Assembly (NCBI GenBank): GCA_027031565.1
Contig: JALVPX010000116.1
Coordinates: forward strand, 1 to 14,800
Reading direction: 5' to 3'
Length of the DNA stretch: 14,800 bases
DNA from: Deltaproteobacteria bacterium
GTDB taxonomy: Bacteria > Desulfobacterota > Dissulfuribacteria > Dissulfuribacterales > JALVPX01
Shown in pieces: positions 13,839-14,800 of the stretch (positions are counted from its first letter, which is position 1; every line of letters starts with the position of its first letter). The translations under genes were made by a program, and so were the position numbers. The notes beneath the pieces are model-generated. The model was not told where the DNA came from. It saw only the letters and a program-made list of their open reading frames with translations, and searched no databases.

Positions 13839-14777
13839 CTAGGCCATTTCCGACAATTTTACCAGCTTTTCATAATCGGCATCGAGCCGCCTTTGAATAT
13901 AGGCTATGTGCTCTTCATCCAAGTGGCGGAAGCGGCGCTGAAGCTTGAGGTATTCCTCGACCGGCTTCGGCTTTGTAATCTTCCTGCTGAGGAAGTACCT
14001 CCCTTCGATCACCTCATATAACGGGAACACCTTTGTGTCCACTGCCAATTTCGAGATCTCCACCGAACGCTCACCTGCAGATCCCCAGCCTGTGGGACAT
14101 GGCGAATAGATATGCACGTATGCAGGCCCCTTGACCAGGGCAGCCTTTTTGACCTTGTTCATCAGGTCAATGAAATAGGCTGGTGAGGCAGTGGCAACAT
14201 ATGGAATACCGTGAGCTGCCATTATGGCTGGTACGTTTTTCTTCCATGTAACCTGACCAAAGCTCTGTTTGCCTGGAGGGCTGGTGGTGGTCATGGCACC
14301 GTAAGGTGTACATCCGGAGCGCTGCACACCGGTGTTCATGTATGCCTCATTGTCCAGGCACACATAGAGGAAATCGTGCCCTCTTTCCATGGCGCCTGAA
14401 ATCCATTGGAGACCAATATCGCCTGTGGCGCCGTCACCGCCTACGGCCATTATGTCCACATGCCTTTTAGGGATCTTCCCCTTGCGGCGAAGCACCTTTC
14501 TTGCAGACTCTACGCCTGATGCCACTGCTGCAGCGTTTTCAAACGCAATGTGAATCCACGGCACACGCCAAGCTGTATGGGGATATGGAGAGGAAATGAT
14601 CTCCATGCATCCAGTCGCACTGCATACGATGACATTTTTGCCCAAGGCCTTCATGACCATGCGGAGGGCCAATACCTCGCCGCATCCCTGGCACGCCCTG
14701 TGGCCTGGAGCCAAGGGTTCTTCTTTGGGCAGATTCTTAGCTGAAAATCCTTTAAATTTTTCGAATTCAGGTATCAT
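13839..14777 (-). CDS. porB: Pyruvate:ferredoxin oxidoreductase, beta (TPP-binding) subunit
   Basis: A 312-residue subunit of the enzyme that oxidatively decarboxylates pyruvate to acetyl-CoA (or the reverse) with ferredoxin. The proximal [4Fe-4S] ligands are visible: CQGC (Cys29, Cys32), Cys57 in SATGCMEI, and Cys227 in SPCPTGW. The thiamine diphosphate/Mg motif is GGDGATGDIG (113-122) with LDNEAYMNTGVQRSG (141-155) following. SPYPHTAWRVPWIH (63-76) and TPYGAMTTTSPPGK (157-170) are typical of PorB rather than of 2-oxoglutarate or indolepyruvate enzymes, though a related 2-oxoacid (VorB) cannot be fully excluded. The start overlaps the end of the preceding gene (ATGA), so this is the distal gene of a leftward por operon. 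It is followed by an intrinsic terminator. Confidence 0.93.
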   Translation of the reverse strand: MIPEFEKFKGFSAKNLPKEEPLAPGHRACQGCGEVLALRMVMKALGKNVIVCSATGCMEIISSPYPHTAWRVPWIHIAFENAAAVASGVESARKVLRRKGKIPKRHVDIMAVGGDGATGDIGLQWISGAMERGHDFLYVCLDNEAYMNTGVQRSGCTPYGAMTTTSPPGKQSFGQVTWKKNVPAIMAAHGIPYVATASPAYFIDLMNKVKKAALVKGPAYVHIYSPCPTGWGSAGERSVEISKLAVDTKVFPLYEVIEGRYFLSRKITKPKPVEEYLKLQRRFRHLDEEHIAYIQRRLDADYEKLVKLSEMA

Positions 14778-14800
14778 TTTTCCCGCACTCCGATCACTTC
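14774..14800 (-). CDS. C-terminal end of the gene preceding porB, presumably porA (partial)
   Basis: Reading leftward from the window edge, an open frame gives EVIGVREK and then TGA, which overlaps the porB ATG as ATGA. In multi-subunit pyruvate:ferredoxin oxidoreductases porA usually sits directly before porB, and the close coupling fits. Only eight residues are visible, so the identity rests on context. Confidence 0.45.
   Translation of the reverse strand, partial: EVIGVREK

Noticed and set aside
1..14800. Search for CRISPR arrays, insertion sequences, tRNA/rRNA genes, attachment sites or phage genes
   Set aside because: No regular spaced repeats, transposase motifs, terminal inverted repeats or recognisable RNA genes were seen by eye; nearly all the DNA is explained by housekeeping genes.

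Overview
The window reads as ordinary chromosome from an anaerobic Gram-negative bacterium, most likely a member of the Desulfobacterota (former Deltaproteobacteria). That placement is an inference from four things: an arabinose-5-phosphate isomerase for Kdo/LPS synthesis, a B. subtilis-type PurF with cysteines placed for a [4Fe-4S] cluster, a pyruvate:ferredoxin oxidoreductase beta subunit, and a geranylgeranyl-reductase-family flavoprotein. I saw no mobile element, CRISPR array, tRNA or rRNA.

Layout. Positions 1-80 hold the start of a leftward gene for an exported protein. An AT-rich divergent intergenic region (81-353) follows, then a small Cys-rich zinc-ribbon-like protein (354-569). Two Hsp20-type small heat shock proteins (775-1239 and 1278-1682) form a bicistron. 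It has a candidate promoter, a suggestive 5' leader hairpin and a strong intrinsic terminator at about 1712-1750. From a good sigma70-type promoter at 1783-1811 runs a tightly packed rightward cluster: carA, carB, purF, kdsD, ssb, a serine hydrolase of the beta-lactamase fold, a CCA-adding-enzyme/poly(A)-polymerase-family protein with an HD domain, and a PilZ-domain protein. The first seven overlap or lie within about 21 bp of each other, so they are probably one transcription unit. The PilZ gene follows after about 60 bp and may have an additional promoter. Convergent to it, on the minus strand, are a geranylgeranyl-reductase-family flavoprotein (12627-13775), an intrinsic terminator, porB (13839-14777), and the last codons of an overlapping upstream gene, presumably porA.

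How the genes work together. CarA and CarB form carbamoyl-phosphate synthetase, which feeds pyrimidine and arginine synthesis. PurF starts purine synthesis. All three therefore belong to glutamine-dependent nucleotide synthesis, and CarA and PurF are glutamine amidotransferases. KdsD (envelope), SSB (replication and repair), the nucleotidyltransferase (tRNA 3'-end maturation) and the PilZ protein (c-di-GMP signalling) look like housekeeping genes carried along in the same unit. PorB belongs to central anaerobic pyruvate metabolism.

I do not see a clear undescribed system. The points most worth a second look are: a possible two-state RNA structure ahead of the first hsp20; an uninterrupted 14-A run inside the PilZ domain; an unusually long Cys-containing leader on PurF; the start of the flavoprotein gene lying directly behind a terminator; and repeated 9-10 bp motifs in two regulatory regions.
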